Assembly: GCA_964557205.1 (NCBI GenBank) | Contig: CAZKZI010000011.1 | Location: 1 to 40,361 of the forward strand | DNA from: JAQVQN01 sp964557205 | GTDB taxonomy: Bacteria; Verrucomicrobiota; Kiritimatiellia; RFP12; UBA1067 | Direction: 5' to 3' | Length of the DNA: 40,361 nt | Shown here: positions 13,012 to 21,937 of the stretch, one piece after another | Layout: the number at the start of each line of letters is the position of its first letter | Numbering within the stretch: position 1 is the first letter of the stretch | Made by a program: the position numbers and the translations under genes | Notes under the pieces: generated by a model | Seen by the model: the letters and a program-made list of their open reading frames with translations, nothing else | What the model was told of the DNA's origin: nothing | The model's database searches: none

Positions 13012-15648
13012 TCAGTCCTCCCCGCGGTGGCGGTTGATAAAGGTTTCGGCAAGAAAGAGGTTTAGAAAGTCATGAGGGCGGGGCTTTGGCTTTTGGCACT
13101 CTGGGTCTTGCGTCTTGGGTCCTGCGTCCTCAGGCTGGGCAGAGGCCCCAGCCTCAGGAGTCGGCGGCGACCAGCATACCTCGAGATAGCGGTCAATGGC
13201 GGTTGCCAGCGCTTCCCGCTCTTCGTCTTTGAGCCCCGCGCCTTGGCGCGAAAGCACATGGCGCACTTCAGCCTGAACAACCGGCAGCATGGCTTTAAGC
13301 TCGTCAGGTTTGGCCTGCTCCAACGCGTAGGGCTTCAACAGTCCGGCCAAGGCATACGGGAAGCGGCCTGAGAGCTGATCGGCCTCAGTCAGGCGGGTGA
13401 TCTCAGCCATCAGATCGAGCGCGCCGCTCTTCCACTTGCAGCCCCACTCGATAATTTCGCCCGAGCGCTTGTAGAGGCTGACGGCCAGTGCGGCGCGGTC
13501 GTATTCGTTTTTGGCGCGCTTCTCGGCCTTTTGCGCCTCCTTGACCAGCATCTGGAGCGGCGCGTTCTGGTGACCCACGGCAATGCCGCAGGAAGCTTCG
13601 CATTCGTTGCCGGGATACATGCGCCCATTCTCGAAATTGGTTTGGAAGGCTTTGCGCAGCGCCCGGGCACAGTCGATGACGCGCGTGGAGGGCAGGATCG
13701 CCAGCACGTCGTCGCCGCCGGCATAGATCAGTTCGCCGTTATACTCATCGACTACGACGCGCGCCTTGTGCATGGCAAAATTGGCGAGAGCCTCGCTGAA
13801 CTGCAGGTGATACGAAGGCGTGAGCAAACGCTGCAAGCCAGCAGCGCCGTTTCCGCGCAGATACTCTCCGGCCTTTGGCGCTAGTTGCTTGATAAACTCG
13901 GGCGTTTTAAAGCCCGAGACCCAGCAGCCTGTCTGGTCGCCGTCCATGGCCAGGACAGCCACATAGGGGTTGGAGGACCCAGGACTCCGGACCCCGGACG
14001 CAGAAGAGGACGCGACAGTGTTGCGCGCCGCGATCTCGGGAATCGAGTCGAAGCGCAAGGCATTCCGATAAGGCTTTTCTCCAAGCAACAGACGCTGACG
14101 CAGATATGGAACATGATCGTCACGGCACCAGAGCCGCTTGATCAGATTCATGGCACCGTAACGGTGAGACGCAGGCTTGAACAGTGCTTCATGTTTTTCC
14201 GCCAGCCTCGCCCAAAACGCTTCATCACCGATGCACTCTTCCTTGCCGGAAAGAGAGTCTTTGACTGCGGCAGAGCCCAGAGGCTCCCATTGGGCAAAAT
14301 CGCGCGTGTTGCGGCGAACGGCCAGCTTGGCGTCCAGCAGGGCGTAATGGGCCGACCAGAGCAGGCCGGAGTTGTTCAACTTTGCCTTTTGGCTCTTGTC
14401 TGTGTAATAACGCGCATCGCGGTCATCATGCGGCAGTTTTTTCTCACCGACTTCAAGCATGGCGCGGATACGTCCGGCCACACCTTGCTTGTCGTCCAGC
14501 GCGGACGGCAGGCTCCCGGCTTCCCGCAGGCAGGCCTCGCGGTCAAGCCACGCTTGAACGGCCCAGGAGGTCTGCGGAAAGGCGACGATCTGGGCATCCC
14601 ACCGTTTTTTCCAATCGGGGCTGGCGCCGTTTTCGGCTAACCATTGCCAGACATGCCCTCCGATGTTTTGCAGTTCCTCCTCTACCGCCTTTTGGGCCTT
14701 GGCCGCCAGTTCTTCGCCGCTCCCCGGCGGCACAACAGCCATAAACCGGTTGGGCAGGGTCGGCGTCAGCAGCCAGTCGGCCATCTTGTCCCAACCGCCC
14801 TTATCCTTGAGCAGCCTTTCCCAAGTGGTCTCCGTCTCACCGTTATCGCCGTTCTGCCATCTGGCTTTATAGTATGTGTTATTGTGCAATGCATCAAAGA
14901 TGCCGTTGCCGCGCAGACTGGGAAAGATGACCGCGTCCGGCCCGACTTCGTCGGCAACCGCCTTGATGCCGTGGGCCATGAGCCATGAGATCAGATATGA
15001 TCCCGACCACAGGTCACGGGCCGAGCGGGCCTGGGCGATAAAATCCTGGATCGGCCCGAGTTGAAAGAGGAGCAGTTCCGGACAGACCACGCCTTTTACA
15101 AGACAGCTAGACAAAGCTGATGTGACAGCCATGTGGGTCCAGATCGTGTGGTCTGGAATGCGTGAATCAGCAGGAAGCAGCGCCAATGCTTCACGATCGG
15201 CTTTGGTTATACGTTCAGAGGCAGAGGCGTTTTCAATCCAGCGCCGCCAGTAAAGGAAAAAGCGCTCATGCCAATCACTGGTTTCAATGCCTGTTACCGC
15301 AGACTGTATGGCTTCAGACAGGACACCAGCCCGTTGGGCAAACCCGTTCGGGAAAGGATAGGGAACAGAGGAAAGCGGATGTATGAAAAGCGGGGAGGTT
15401 GAGAAATTGTGCGAGCACTTCTTTTGAGGAAACACAAAACGCTCGGCGGAAGATGAAAACCAGTCGGCGGGTTTCACGGATTTCTCTAGCTCCTTGCGGT
15501 GTGTTTCGTCAACAAAGCCGGCGCTGGCTTGCACACGGGCGGCATTTCTTTCATGGTTGGCTATATCGAAACACTTATCAGGCGCGTCATGCAAAAACGC
15601 CATAAGTTTACGCTGCCAGAACTCAGGATCAGATTGCCTTTGCTTCAT
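13012..15648 (-). CDS. cmr2: Type III-B Cas10 (Cmr2), HD nuclease and cyclic oligoadenylate synthase
   Basis: An 878-residue Cas10, the large subunit. The N-terminal HD nuclease motif is KLMAFLHDAPDKC (His20-Asp21). The first palm domain begins YVAVLAMDGDQTGCW at about 560. The second palm carries the intact cyclase motif YAGGDDVLAILP (GGDD near residue 644), so both DNA cutting and messenger synthesis are expected. Heptamer repeats occur in two places: about residues 549-558 (SGVRSPGSSN), in the linker just before palm 1, and the C-terminal tail (GPKTQDPECQ). GGAG lies 7 bases before the start. It is the first gene of the cmr operon, with an operator-like repeat about 100 bases upstream. Confidence 0.96.
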   Translation of the reverse strand: MKQRQSDPEFWQRKLMAFLHDAPDKCFDIANHERNAARVQASAGFVDETHRKELEKSVKPADWFSSSAERFVFPQKKCSHNFSTSPLFIHPLSSVPYPFPNGFAQRAGVLSEAIQSAVTGIETSDWHERFFLYWRRWIENASASERITKADREALALLPADSRIPDHTIWTHMAVTSALSSCLVKGVVCPELLLFQLGPIQDFIAQARSARDLWSGSYLISWLMAHGIKAVADEVGPDAVIFPSLRGNGIFDALHNNTYYKARWQNGDNGETETTWERLLKDKGGWDKMADWLLTPTLPNRFMAVVPPGSGEELAAKAQKAVEEELQNIGGHVWQWLAENGASPDWKKRWDAQIVAFPQTSWAVQAWLDREACLREAGSLPSALDDKQGVAGRIRAMLEVGEKKLPHDDRDARYYTDKSQKAKLNNSGLLWSAHYALLDAKLAVRRNTRDFAQWEPLGSAAVKDSLSGKEECIGDEAFWARLAEKHEALFKPASHRYGAMNLIKRLWCRDDHVPYLRQRLLLGEKPYRNALRFDSIPEIAARNTVASSSASGVRSPGSSNPYVAVLAMDGDQTGCWVSGFKTPEFIKQLAPKAGEYLRGNGAAGLQRLLTPSYHLQFSEALANFAMHKARVVVDEYNGELIYAGGDDVLAILPSTRVIDCARALRKAFQTNFENGRMYPGNECEASCGIAVGHQNAPLQMLVKEAQKAEKRAKNEYDRAALAVSLYKRSGEIIEWGCKWKSGALDLMAEITRLTEADQLSGRFPYALAGLLKPYALEQAKPDELKAMLPVVQAEVRHVLSRQGAGLKDEEREALATAIDRYLEVCWSPPTPEAGASAQPEDAGPKTQDPECQKPKPRPHDFLNLFLAETFINRHRGED
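13099..13133. repeat. Heptamer tract in the 3' part of cmr2
   Basis: GTCTTGC, GTCTTGG, GTCCTGC, GTCCTCA units read on the minus strand as part of the Cas10 tail (PEDAGPKTQDPE). Confidence 0.7.
13975..14002. repeat. Four heptamers inside cmr2 before palm domain 1
   Basis: GGACCCA, GGACTCC, GGACCCC, GGACGCA in phase. On the minus strand they encode a Ser/Gly-rich linker directly before the first palm domain of Cas10. Confidence 0.7.
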
Positions 15649-15708
15649 TGTTTAACTCCATCCGTAACAATTATCAAAACCTGAACAAACATCTGCCGCC
15701 CGCTTTGA

Positions 15709-15714
15709 TGTCAA
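15709..15714 (-). promoter_or_regulatory. Candidate -35 box for the cmr operon
   Basis: Perfect TTGACA on the minus strand, about 60 bases before the cmr2 start. The -10 at the right spacing (TGTTTG) is poor, so this is only a candidate. Confidence 0.25.
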
Positions 15715-15749
15715 CAATCATACTTCATTTTTACCGCCAAAGCCTTTGT

Positions 15750-15771
15750 GCGGTTATCCGCAGATATCCGC
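15750..15771 (-). promoter_or_regulatory. Operator-like direct repeat upstream of cmr2
   Basis: On the minus strand GCGGATATCT is followed by GCGGATAACC and GC. It matches the site before cas1 (6844-6865) at 20 of 22 positions. It lies about 100-120 bases before the cmr2 start and 36-57 bases upstream of the TTGACA candidate. The rest of 15649-16042 holds AT-rich DNA (15772-15850) and heptamers. Confidence 0.5.
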
Positions 15772-15877
15772 GTAAATTAATAAGCAACCACTTTTATATT
15801 GAATTTATCTCAATTGGTCTCAAGAAGCAAACAAAACAAATATGATGTGATGCAACGAAGTAAAATCGCCCCTGACG

Positions 15878-15946
15878 GCCTGACCCCTGGGTTCTGGGCC
15901 CCGTGTTCTGGGCACCACACCCTGGGTCCAGCGTCCTGAGTTCTGA
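15878..15946. repeat. Degenerate heptamer tract upstream of lysS
   Basis: Imperfect GTTCTGG/GTCCTGA units in the divergent gap between cmr2 and lysS. Confidence 0.5.
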
Positions 15947-16042
15947 GGCAACGCGCTTGCGCCCTTTGTCTGACTGCGGCAATGACACCTGCCGCGGTTT
16001 TTGTTAAAGTATCTAACCATTTAGCGGGAGGAATCAGCAGAA

Positions 16043-17500
16043 ATGTCAAATGAGCAGGCTCTTTCGAGCAATGAGTACCGGGATCAGCGCATCGCCAATC
16101 TGAAGAAGTTGCAGGAACTGGGCTTCAAACCTTCCATCCGCGCTTTCGACCGCGCGCGGCTGTCTGATATCCGGCGGGATTTCGCCGAGGACAAGCTCGT
16201 CAGCGCGGCCGGCCGCCTGATGACTGTCCGACGCATGGGCAAGGCTTCTTTCGCCACTTTCAACGACGGCACGGGAAGTTTCCAGATCTTCGTCAAAAAG
16301 GATCTGCTGACGCCCGATGCCTTCGAGGCTTTCGCCTATCTGGATCTCGGCGACTTCATCGGCGTCAAAGGACGGCTATTCACCACCCGAACCGGCGAGC
16401 CGACCATCGAGGTGCATGAGTGGACCTTCCTCGGCAAGGCAATCATGCAGCCGCCGGAGAAATACCACGGGCTGCAGGATGTCGAGGAGCGTTACCGCAA
16501 GCGCTATCTGGACCTGATGATGAACCCCGAGTCGCGCGACCGCTTCAACAAGCGCAGCGCAATCCTGACCGAAATCCGCAACTTCCTGCAAGGTCGCGGT
16601 TTCCTCGAGGTCGAGACCCCCATCATGCAGGCCCAGGCCGGGGGCGCGGCCGCCAAGCCCTTTTTCACCCACCATAACGCCCTCGACACCGAGATGGTCA
16701 TGCGCATCGCCCCGGAACTCTACCTGAAACAACTGATCGTCGGCGGCTTCGACAAGATCTTTGAACTTGGCAAGGATTTCCGCAATGAGGGCATCGACCG
16801 CATCCACAATCCTGAGTTCACCGTGCTGGAGGTCTATGAGGCCTACGGCGACTGCGGCTCGATGAAGAGCCTGATCGAGGGGCTGCTGCCGCACCTGTGT
16901 CAGACCGTCCTGGACTCGATGACGGTCGAATACGGTGAGGCCAGGGAACTGCTGGACTTCACCCCGCCCTACCGCACGCTCACCTACAACGACGCGGTCA
17001 AAGACGTGATGGGCGCGGACTGGTTCGATATTCCGGCGGCGGAGGCCCGCGCACGGGCGGAGCAAAAGGGAGTGGACACCGACCCGGCATGGAACCACCT
17101 GATGATAACCCATGAGGTTTACGGCAAGGCGGTGGAGAAAACCCTGCGCCAGCCGACCTTTGTGACACGCCTGCCGCGACAGTTTGTGCCGCTGGCGAAA
17201 GCTTGCGAGGATGACCCCGAACTCGTGGATGTCTTCGAGTTCGTAGTGGCCGGCAAAGAACTCTGCCCGGGATACACGGAACAGAATGACCCCTTCGCGC
17301 AGCGCGCCGCTTTTGGGAACCAGGCCGGCGACGATCCCGAAAAGATCGACGAGGATTTCATCCTGGCCTTGGAACACGGCATGCCTCCTACCGGAGGACT
17401 GGGACTGGGCATCGACCGGCTGGTGATGATGCTTACCGGAACAGAAGTTATCCGTAACGTGATCCTCTTCCCCCAGATGAAACCGACCGGCAACCAATGA
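16043..17500 (+). CDS. lysS: Lysyl-tRNA synthetase, class II
   Basis: A 485-residue class II lysyl-tRNA synthetase that charges tRNA-Lys. The N-terminal OB-fold anticodon-binding domain (about 50-150) includes GRLMTVRRMGKASFATFNDG. Motif 2 is KDFRNEGIDRIHNPEFT at about 243-259 and motif 3 is GLGLGIDRLVMML at about 451-463. Length is normal. GGGAGGAA lies about 10 bases before the start. It is divergent from the CRISPR operon and marks the end of the accessory region. Long antisense frames over this gene are a codon-bias effect. Confidence 0.97.
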   Translation: MSNEQALSSNEYRDQRIANLKKLQELGFKPSIRAFDRARLSDIRRDFAEDKLVSAAGRLMTVRRMGKASFATFNDGTGSFQIFVKKDLLTPDAFEAFAYLDLGDFIGVKGRLFTTRTGEPTIEVHEWTFLGKAIMQPPEKYHGLQDVEERYRKRYLDLMMNPESRDRFNKRSAILTEIRNFLQGRGFLEVETPIMQAQAGGAAAKPFFTHHNALDTEMVMRIAPELYLKQLIVGGFDKIFELGKDFRNEGIDRIHNPEFTVLEVYEAYGDCGSMKSLIEGLLPHLCQTVLDSMTVEYGEARELLDFTPPYRTLTYNDAVKDVMGADWFDIPAAEARARAEQKGVDTDPAWNHLMITHEVYGKAVEKTLRQPTFVTRLPRQFVPLAKACEDDPELVDVFEFVVAGKELCPGYTEQNDPFAQRAAFGNQAGDDPEKIDEDFILALEHGMPPTGGLGLGIDRLVMMLTGTEVIRNVILFPQMKPTGNQ

Positions 17501-17643
17501 AGGCCGTAACCAAAGAGTGGCATTACCACTTCTATCCATACGAATTTGCTGTTTGAAAGACACGCCTAACCATGTATTCTAGTTTTTTTGAACATGATCT
17601 CGTTTAAACCTGAACTATACTTGACCGATGCAGGAGATATGCT

Positions 17644-19041
17644 ATGACAGATTGTACTGCCCAAGAAAAACCACGCGTGGTGCCGTCGGCAATGCTGTTT
17701 ACTTTTATCCTGACCACCACGCTGTTTGCCCTTTGGGGATTCGCGAACGACATCACCAACCCCATGGTTGCCGCCTTCAAAGCGGTATTTGTCGAAATCA
17801 GCAATACTGAAAGCTCTCTGGTGCAGTTCGCCTTCTACGGCGGGTACGCCACCATGGCAATCCCGGCGGCGCTGTTTATCCGCAAATTCTCTTACAAGTC
17901 CGGCATACTGGTCGGGTTGGCCCTGTACTCGCTGGGCGCGCTGCTCTTCCTGCCTGCCGCCATCACGGAGAACTTCTTCTGGTTTCCGGTCTCTCTATAT
18001 ATCCTCACCTTCGGTCTGGCTTTTCTGGAAACCACAGCCAACCCCTATATCCTCTCGATGGGCGACCCCGCCACCGCCACCCGCCGCCTTAATCTGGCAC
18101 AGGCGTTCAACCCCATGGGTTCCCTGCTCGGCATGGTTGTCGCCAGCAAGCTGGTGTTGCGCAATCTCAAGGCGGAAAAGTACTTCGCGGGCATCACGTC
18201 CGACCTTCAGGCGCAGGGCGTGCCGCAAGAGACAATGGCCGAGGCGATTAGAGCGTTTATACATGCCCCGGCCAACCAGCTCGAATACGCCGCCATGAAA
18301 ACGCACGACATCGGGATTATCCGCAATCCCTATGTGATTCTCGGCGTTGTGGTCGTCGTCTTTTTCTTTATCTTCCTGCTCAGCAAGATTCCCTCGCAGC
18401 CGAAGACCGAACATATCCACCCGATCGAATCGGCCAAGCGTCTCTTCCGCAACCAGAATTGGGTCGGCGGCGTGATCGCCCAAACCTTTTATGTCGCGGC
18501 CCAAATCACCTGCTGGACCTATATCATCCAATATGCCGGGCGGAATTGCGGTTTCATCGCCGAACGCGCACAGGACTGGAATATCGTGGCGATGATCATA
18601 TTCCTCAGTAGCCGCTTCATCTGCACCTTCCTGCTAAAATACCTCAACGCCAGCCTGCTGCTGACCCTGCTCGCCGCTGCGGGTGCCGCCCTCATCACCC
18701 TGACCATCCTGCTCCAGAATCAGACCGGACTGGTCTGCCTGGTGGGTGTTTCGGCCTGCATGTCGCTGATGTTCCCGACCATCTACGGCATCGCCCTGGA
18801 CGGCCTGGGCGAAGACGCCAAGCTCGGTTCGGCCGGACTGATCTTCGCGATTGTCGGCGGCGCTCTGATGCCGATGGGCGCGGGCTGGTTCATCGATCAG
18901 GGCACCATCAATATAGGATTCACAGTTCTGAACGGTGAGAGTGCCGCGTTCATCCTGCCGCTCGCCAGCTTTGTCGTGATCGCGATTTTCGGCTGGATCA
19001 CTTTCAGTTCCAAGCTAATAAAAAAAGAGAGCGTCACATGA
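17644..19041 (+). CDS. fucP: FucP/GluP-family sugar:proton symporter
   Basis: A 465-residue major-facilitator protein with about 12 membrane spans. It fits the L-fucose symporter family: FALWGFANDITNPMV in the first helix, VQFAFYGGYATMAIPAAL, TFGLAFLETTANPYI and RRLNLAQAFNPMGSLLG are characteristic family segments. Members carry fucose, glucose/galactose or related sugars across the inner membrane; the exact sugar cannot be read from sequence. GGAG lies 7 bases before the start. The stop overlaps the next gene's start (ATGA), joining it to a TRAP transporter, an unusual pairing of two carriers in one operon. A TATACT box at 17616-17621 is a weak promoter candidate. Confidence 0.88.
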   Translation: MTDCTAQEKPRVVPSAMLFTFILTTTLFALWGFANDITNPMVAAFKAVFVEISNTESSLVQFAFYGGYATMAIPAALFIRKFSYKSGILVGLALYSLGALLFLPAAITENFFWFPVSLYILTFGLAFLETTANPYILSMGDPATATRRLNLAQAFNPMGSLLGMVVASKLVLRNLKAEKYFAGITSDLQAQGVPQETMAEAIRAFIHAPANQLEYAAMKTHDIGIIRNPYVILGVVVVVFFFIFLLSKIPSQPKTEHIHPIESAKRLFRNQNWVGGVIAQTFYVAAQITCWTYIIQYAGRNCGFIAERAQDWNIVAMIIFLSSRFICTFLLKYLNASLLLTLLAAAGAALITLTILLQNQTGLVCLVGVSACMSLMFPTIYGIALDGLGEDAKLGSAGLIFAIVGGALMPMGAGWFIDQGTINIGFTVLNGESAAFILPLASFVVIAIFGWITFSSKLIKKESVT

Positions 19042-20048
19042 ACAAATCAAAATCATTTTTCATTGCCGGGTTGACCACAGGCATGTTTCTCGCTACTGTG
19101 CTGGGCGCTTTCATAATACGACCCAAAAGCTCGGACACGGCCGGCCGGGTCGTCATCAAGCTGGCGCACGGCCTCGAAGAGTCACACCCCGTACACCAGG
19201 GCATGCTCTTCATGCGCAAGCGCCTGGAAGAGCTGACCGGCGGCAGGGTCTCGCTGGACATATATTCGGGCGGGGTGCTAGGCAGCGAGGTGGATTGCCT
19301 GGAACAGGTGCAGAAGGGCGAGCTGGCCATGACCAAAGTATCTACCGGCGCGCTGGAAGCCTTCCTCCCGGAAATGAAGGTCTTCAGTGTGCCTTTCGCC
19401 TTCCGGGATTCAAAGCACTTCTGGAACACTTTGCACAGCCCCATCGGTCAACGTATGCTGGAATTGGGCATCCCGCGAAAATTCCGCGGCCTCTGCTATT
19501 ACGATTCAGGCGACCGCAACTTCTACACCACCAAAAAACCTATCCGTTCGGTAGAGGATGTCAACGGCATGAAGGTTCGCGTGATGAACAGCCGCACCGC
19601 CATGGACATGATCAAGGCCATGGGCGGCAGTCCCTGCCCCATCAGTTGGGGCGAGCTCTACACCGCGCTCTCACAAGGCACGGTCGATGCCGCCGAGAAC
19701 AACCCGCCCTCTTTCATCAGCAGCCGCCACTACGAAGTCTGCAAGTATTTCACCTTCTCCGGCCACCAACGCATTCCCGACATGCTGATCGTCAGCACCA
19801 AAACCTGGGACGGACTGCCGGAATACATCCAGAAAGCTATGAAACAGGCCGCCGACGATTCGGAGACTTTCCAGCGCAAGCTTTGGAAAGAAATGACTGA
19901 AACCAGTCTGGCCAAGGCTAAAGAGAGCGGAGTCGAGCTGATCACTCCCGACCTCGAGAGTTTCCGCAAAGCCTGCGCCCCCATCACTGAAGATCCGGAG
20001 TATCAGGACATCCGCACACTACTCACCGAAATCCAGGAGGTGAAATGA
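19038..20048 (+). CDS. dctP: TRAP transporter substrate-binding protein (DctP family)
   Basis: A 336-residue periplasmic binding protein with a signal/anchor segment (FFIAGLTTGMFLATVLGAF) at 7-25. IKLAHGLEESHPVHQGMLFM opens the first lobe. GMKVRVMNSRTAMDMIKAMG carries the Arg that in this family binds the carboxylate of the substrate, followed by WGELYTALSQGTVDAAEN, the most conserved family segment. It delivers an organic acid, such as a sugar acid, to the DctQ-DctM membrane pair encoded next. It overlaps fucP by 4 bases and dctQ by 4 bases. Confidence 0.93.
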   Translation: MNKSKSFFIAGLTTGMFLATVLGAFIIRPKSSDTAGRVVIKLAHGLEESHPVHQGMLFMRKRLEELTGGRVSLDIYSGGVLGSEVDCLEQVQKGELAMTKVSTGALEAFLPEMKVFSVPFAFRDSKHFWNTLHSPIGQRMLELGIPRKFRGLCYYDSGDRNFYTTKKPIRSVEDVNGMKVRVMNSRTAMDMIKAMGGSPCPISWGELYTALSQGTVDAAENNPPSFISSRHYEVCKYFTFSGHQRIPDMLIVSTKTWDGLPEYIQKAMKQAADDSETFQRKLWKEMTETSLAKAKESGVELITPDLESFRKACAPITEDPEYQDIRTLLTEIQEVK

Positions 20049-20563
20049 TGGGCGCATGGAAAACCATACGGCACGGATTTCTGCGCTCGCTGGAAATCTT
20101 GCTCATGCTCATGGTGGTTGTGCTTACTCTGACGGTCTTGTGGGGTGTTTTCACACGCTTCGTGCTGGGACACCAAGCCGAATACACCGATGAGCTGGCG
20201 CGTGTGCTGCTTGTGTGGGTATCTATGATCGGAGGCGCCTTGGCTTTCGGCGAGAAAGCGCATCTGGGCGTGGACTATTTCGTGACCAAAATGCACCCCG
20301 AGGCTCGCAAAACGTTAGCCTTGATCGTGCAGGTCATCATCCTGCTGCTGGCTGTCATTGTCTTCGTGGTCGGAGGCTGGAACATGGCCGTGGGGCAAAT
20401 GGGGCAGCAACTTCCCACCATGCCCTGGATGTCACGCGGCATGGTTTACATGGCTGTTCCTCTGGGCGGCATCTTCATCATCCTGTTCGCCATTGAAACC
20501 ATGCTTTCAATAATCCAGACACCTGCCGAAAACCTCGGTGCGCTTACCAAATCGGAGGGCTAA
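20045..20563 (+). CDS. dctQ: TRAP transporter small permease (DctQ family)
   Basis: A 172-residue protein with four membrane helices, the small permease of a tripartite TRAP transporter. YTDELARVLLVWVSMIGGAL followed by the glycine/histidine-containing FGEKAHLGVDYF is the family hallmark. It overlaps dctP (ATGATG). GGAGG lies 4 bases before the first ATG and 7 before the second (20048), so the second may be the true start. DctM follows after 3 bases. Confidence 0.92.
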   Translation: MMGAWKTIRHGFLRSLEILLMLMVVVLTLTVLWGVFTRFVLGHQAEYTDELARVLLVWVSMIGGALAFGEKAHLGVDYFVTKMHPEARKTLALIVQVIILLLAVIVFVVGGWNMAVGQMGQQLPTMPWMSRGMVYMAVPLGGIFIILFAIETMLSIIQTPAENLGALTKSEG

Positions 20564-20566
20564 ACC

Positions 20567-21871
20567 ATGGTCGGCATCATCTTTATACTGGTCATCGTTT
20601 TTGTCACGTTGCTGGTCATGAACGCGCCGGTCGCGGTCGCCATCGCGGTCTCGTCCCTGCTGGCGATCTTGGCCAACGGCGGTGACGCCGGATACACCGT
20701 AGCGCAAAGGATGGCCAACGGGGTTGACAGTTTCCCACTGCTGGCGATCCCCTTTTTCATTTTTTCCGGTTACCTGATGGGGCGCGGCGGCCTGGCGCGA
20801 CGGCTGATCGACTTCGCCTCTTTGGCCGTCGGCCGCCTGCCCGGCGGTTTAGGTTATGTGAACATCCTGACCTGCATGATGTTCGGATCGATCTCCGGGT
20901 CTGCCGCGGCGGCTGTCTCTTCCATCGGCGGCTTCATGATTCCCGAAATGAACCGTCAAGGCTATGACCGCGACTTCAATGTGGCGGTCACCGCCACCGC
21001 AGCCACCACTGGACTGCTGATCCCGCCTTCCAACGCCATGATTGTCTATACGGTGGCCGCAGGCTCGGTCTCAGTCGCTGCCATGTTCATGGCTGGAATC
21101 CTGCCCGGTATCCTGATCGGCCTATGCATCATGGCCGTCTCCGGAGTGCTGTCGATCCGCAACGGCTACGGCAAACTCCAAGTCGGGGAAACCGTGCAAC
21201 GCCTCAACCCGTTACTCACATGCTGGCGGGCCATACCCAGCCTGCTGCTGGTCATCCTCATCATCGGCGGCATCCTGAAGGGCTATTTCACGGCCACGGA
21301 AGCGGCGGCAGTCTCGGTGGCATACGCCTTCCTGCTCACGGTCGTTTTCTACCGCGAAATATCGCTGCGCGATCTGCCTGACATCTGCCTGCAGACTGGA
21401 CTTACCACCGCTGTCGTGATGATACTCATCGGCGCTTCGAGCGCTATGTCGTGGATCATGACCATGGCCAACATACCGCAGACAGTATCAACCGCGCTGA
21501 TGGGTCTCTCGAACAACCCTTATGTGATCCTGCTGACCATCAACGCGATGCTGCTGGCTGTCGGCATGTTTATGGATCTGACCCCGGCTCTGCTGATATT
21601 CACTCCGATTCTATTGCCGGTTGTGCGTCAACTCGGTCTCACGGACGTTCATTTCGGCATCATCATCATCGCCAACCTCTGCATCGGCCTTTGCACGCCG
21701 CCTGTCGGCACCTGCCTCTTTATCGGCTGCGGCGTCGGCAAGACCACAATCGCCAAGGTGACGGTCAAAGCTCTGCCTTTCTTCATAGCCATGATCTTCG
21801 CGCTAATGCTGATCACGTACGTTCCTTGGCTCTCCCTGGCAATTCCCGGATGGTGCGGTCTGCTGAAGTGA
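20567..21871 (+). CDS. dctM: TRAP transporter large permease (DctM family)
   Basis: A 434-residue, very hydrophobic protein with about 12 membrane spans, the channel subunit that uses the sodium gradient. Family segments are present: FPLLAIPFFIFSGYLMGRGG, MFGSISGSAAAAVSSIGGFM and LIPPSNAMIVY, and late in the protein FMDLTPALLIFTPILLPV and NLCIGLCTPPVGTCLF. It is the last gene of the fucP-dctPQM operon. The DctP-Q-M set is complete, so the transporter should work. Confidence 0.94.
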   Translation: MVGIIFILVIVFVTLLVMNAPVAVAIAVSSLLAILANGGDAGYTVAQRMANGVDSFPLLAIPFFIFSGYLMGRGGLARRLIDFASLAVGRLPGGLGYVNILTCMMFGSISGSAAAAVSSIGGFMIPEMNRQGYDRDFNVAVTATAATTGLLIPPSNAMIVYTVAAGSVSVAAMFMAGILPGILIGLCIMAVSGVLSIRNGYGKLQVGETVQRLNPLLTCWRAIPSLLLVILIIGGILKGYFTATEAAAVSVAYAFLLTVVFYREISLRDLPDICLQTGLTTAVVMILIGASSAMSWIMTMANIPQTVSTALMGLSNNPYVILLTINAMLLAVGMFMDLTPALLIFTPILLPVVRQLGLTDVHFGIIIIANLCIGLCTPPVGTCLFIGCGVGKTTIAKVTVKALPFFIAMIFALMLITYVPWLSLAIPGWCGLLK

Positions 21872-21937
21872 GCTTCCAAAATTGCAGATTGACGAAAAAG
21901 GTTTTGCAAACACCTCAATGAAAAAGGACTTAATCTA

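Noticed and set aside
1439..15648. A cas6 gene within the locus
   Set aside because: All frames between 1.4 and 15.7 kb large enough for Cas6 are accounted for by other cas genes; none shows the glycine-rich Cas6 ending.
16376..17563. 395-codon antisense frame over lysS
   Set aside because: lysS on the plus strand is certain; the antisense frame is a by-product of codon bias and matches no family I know.
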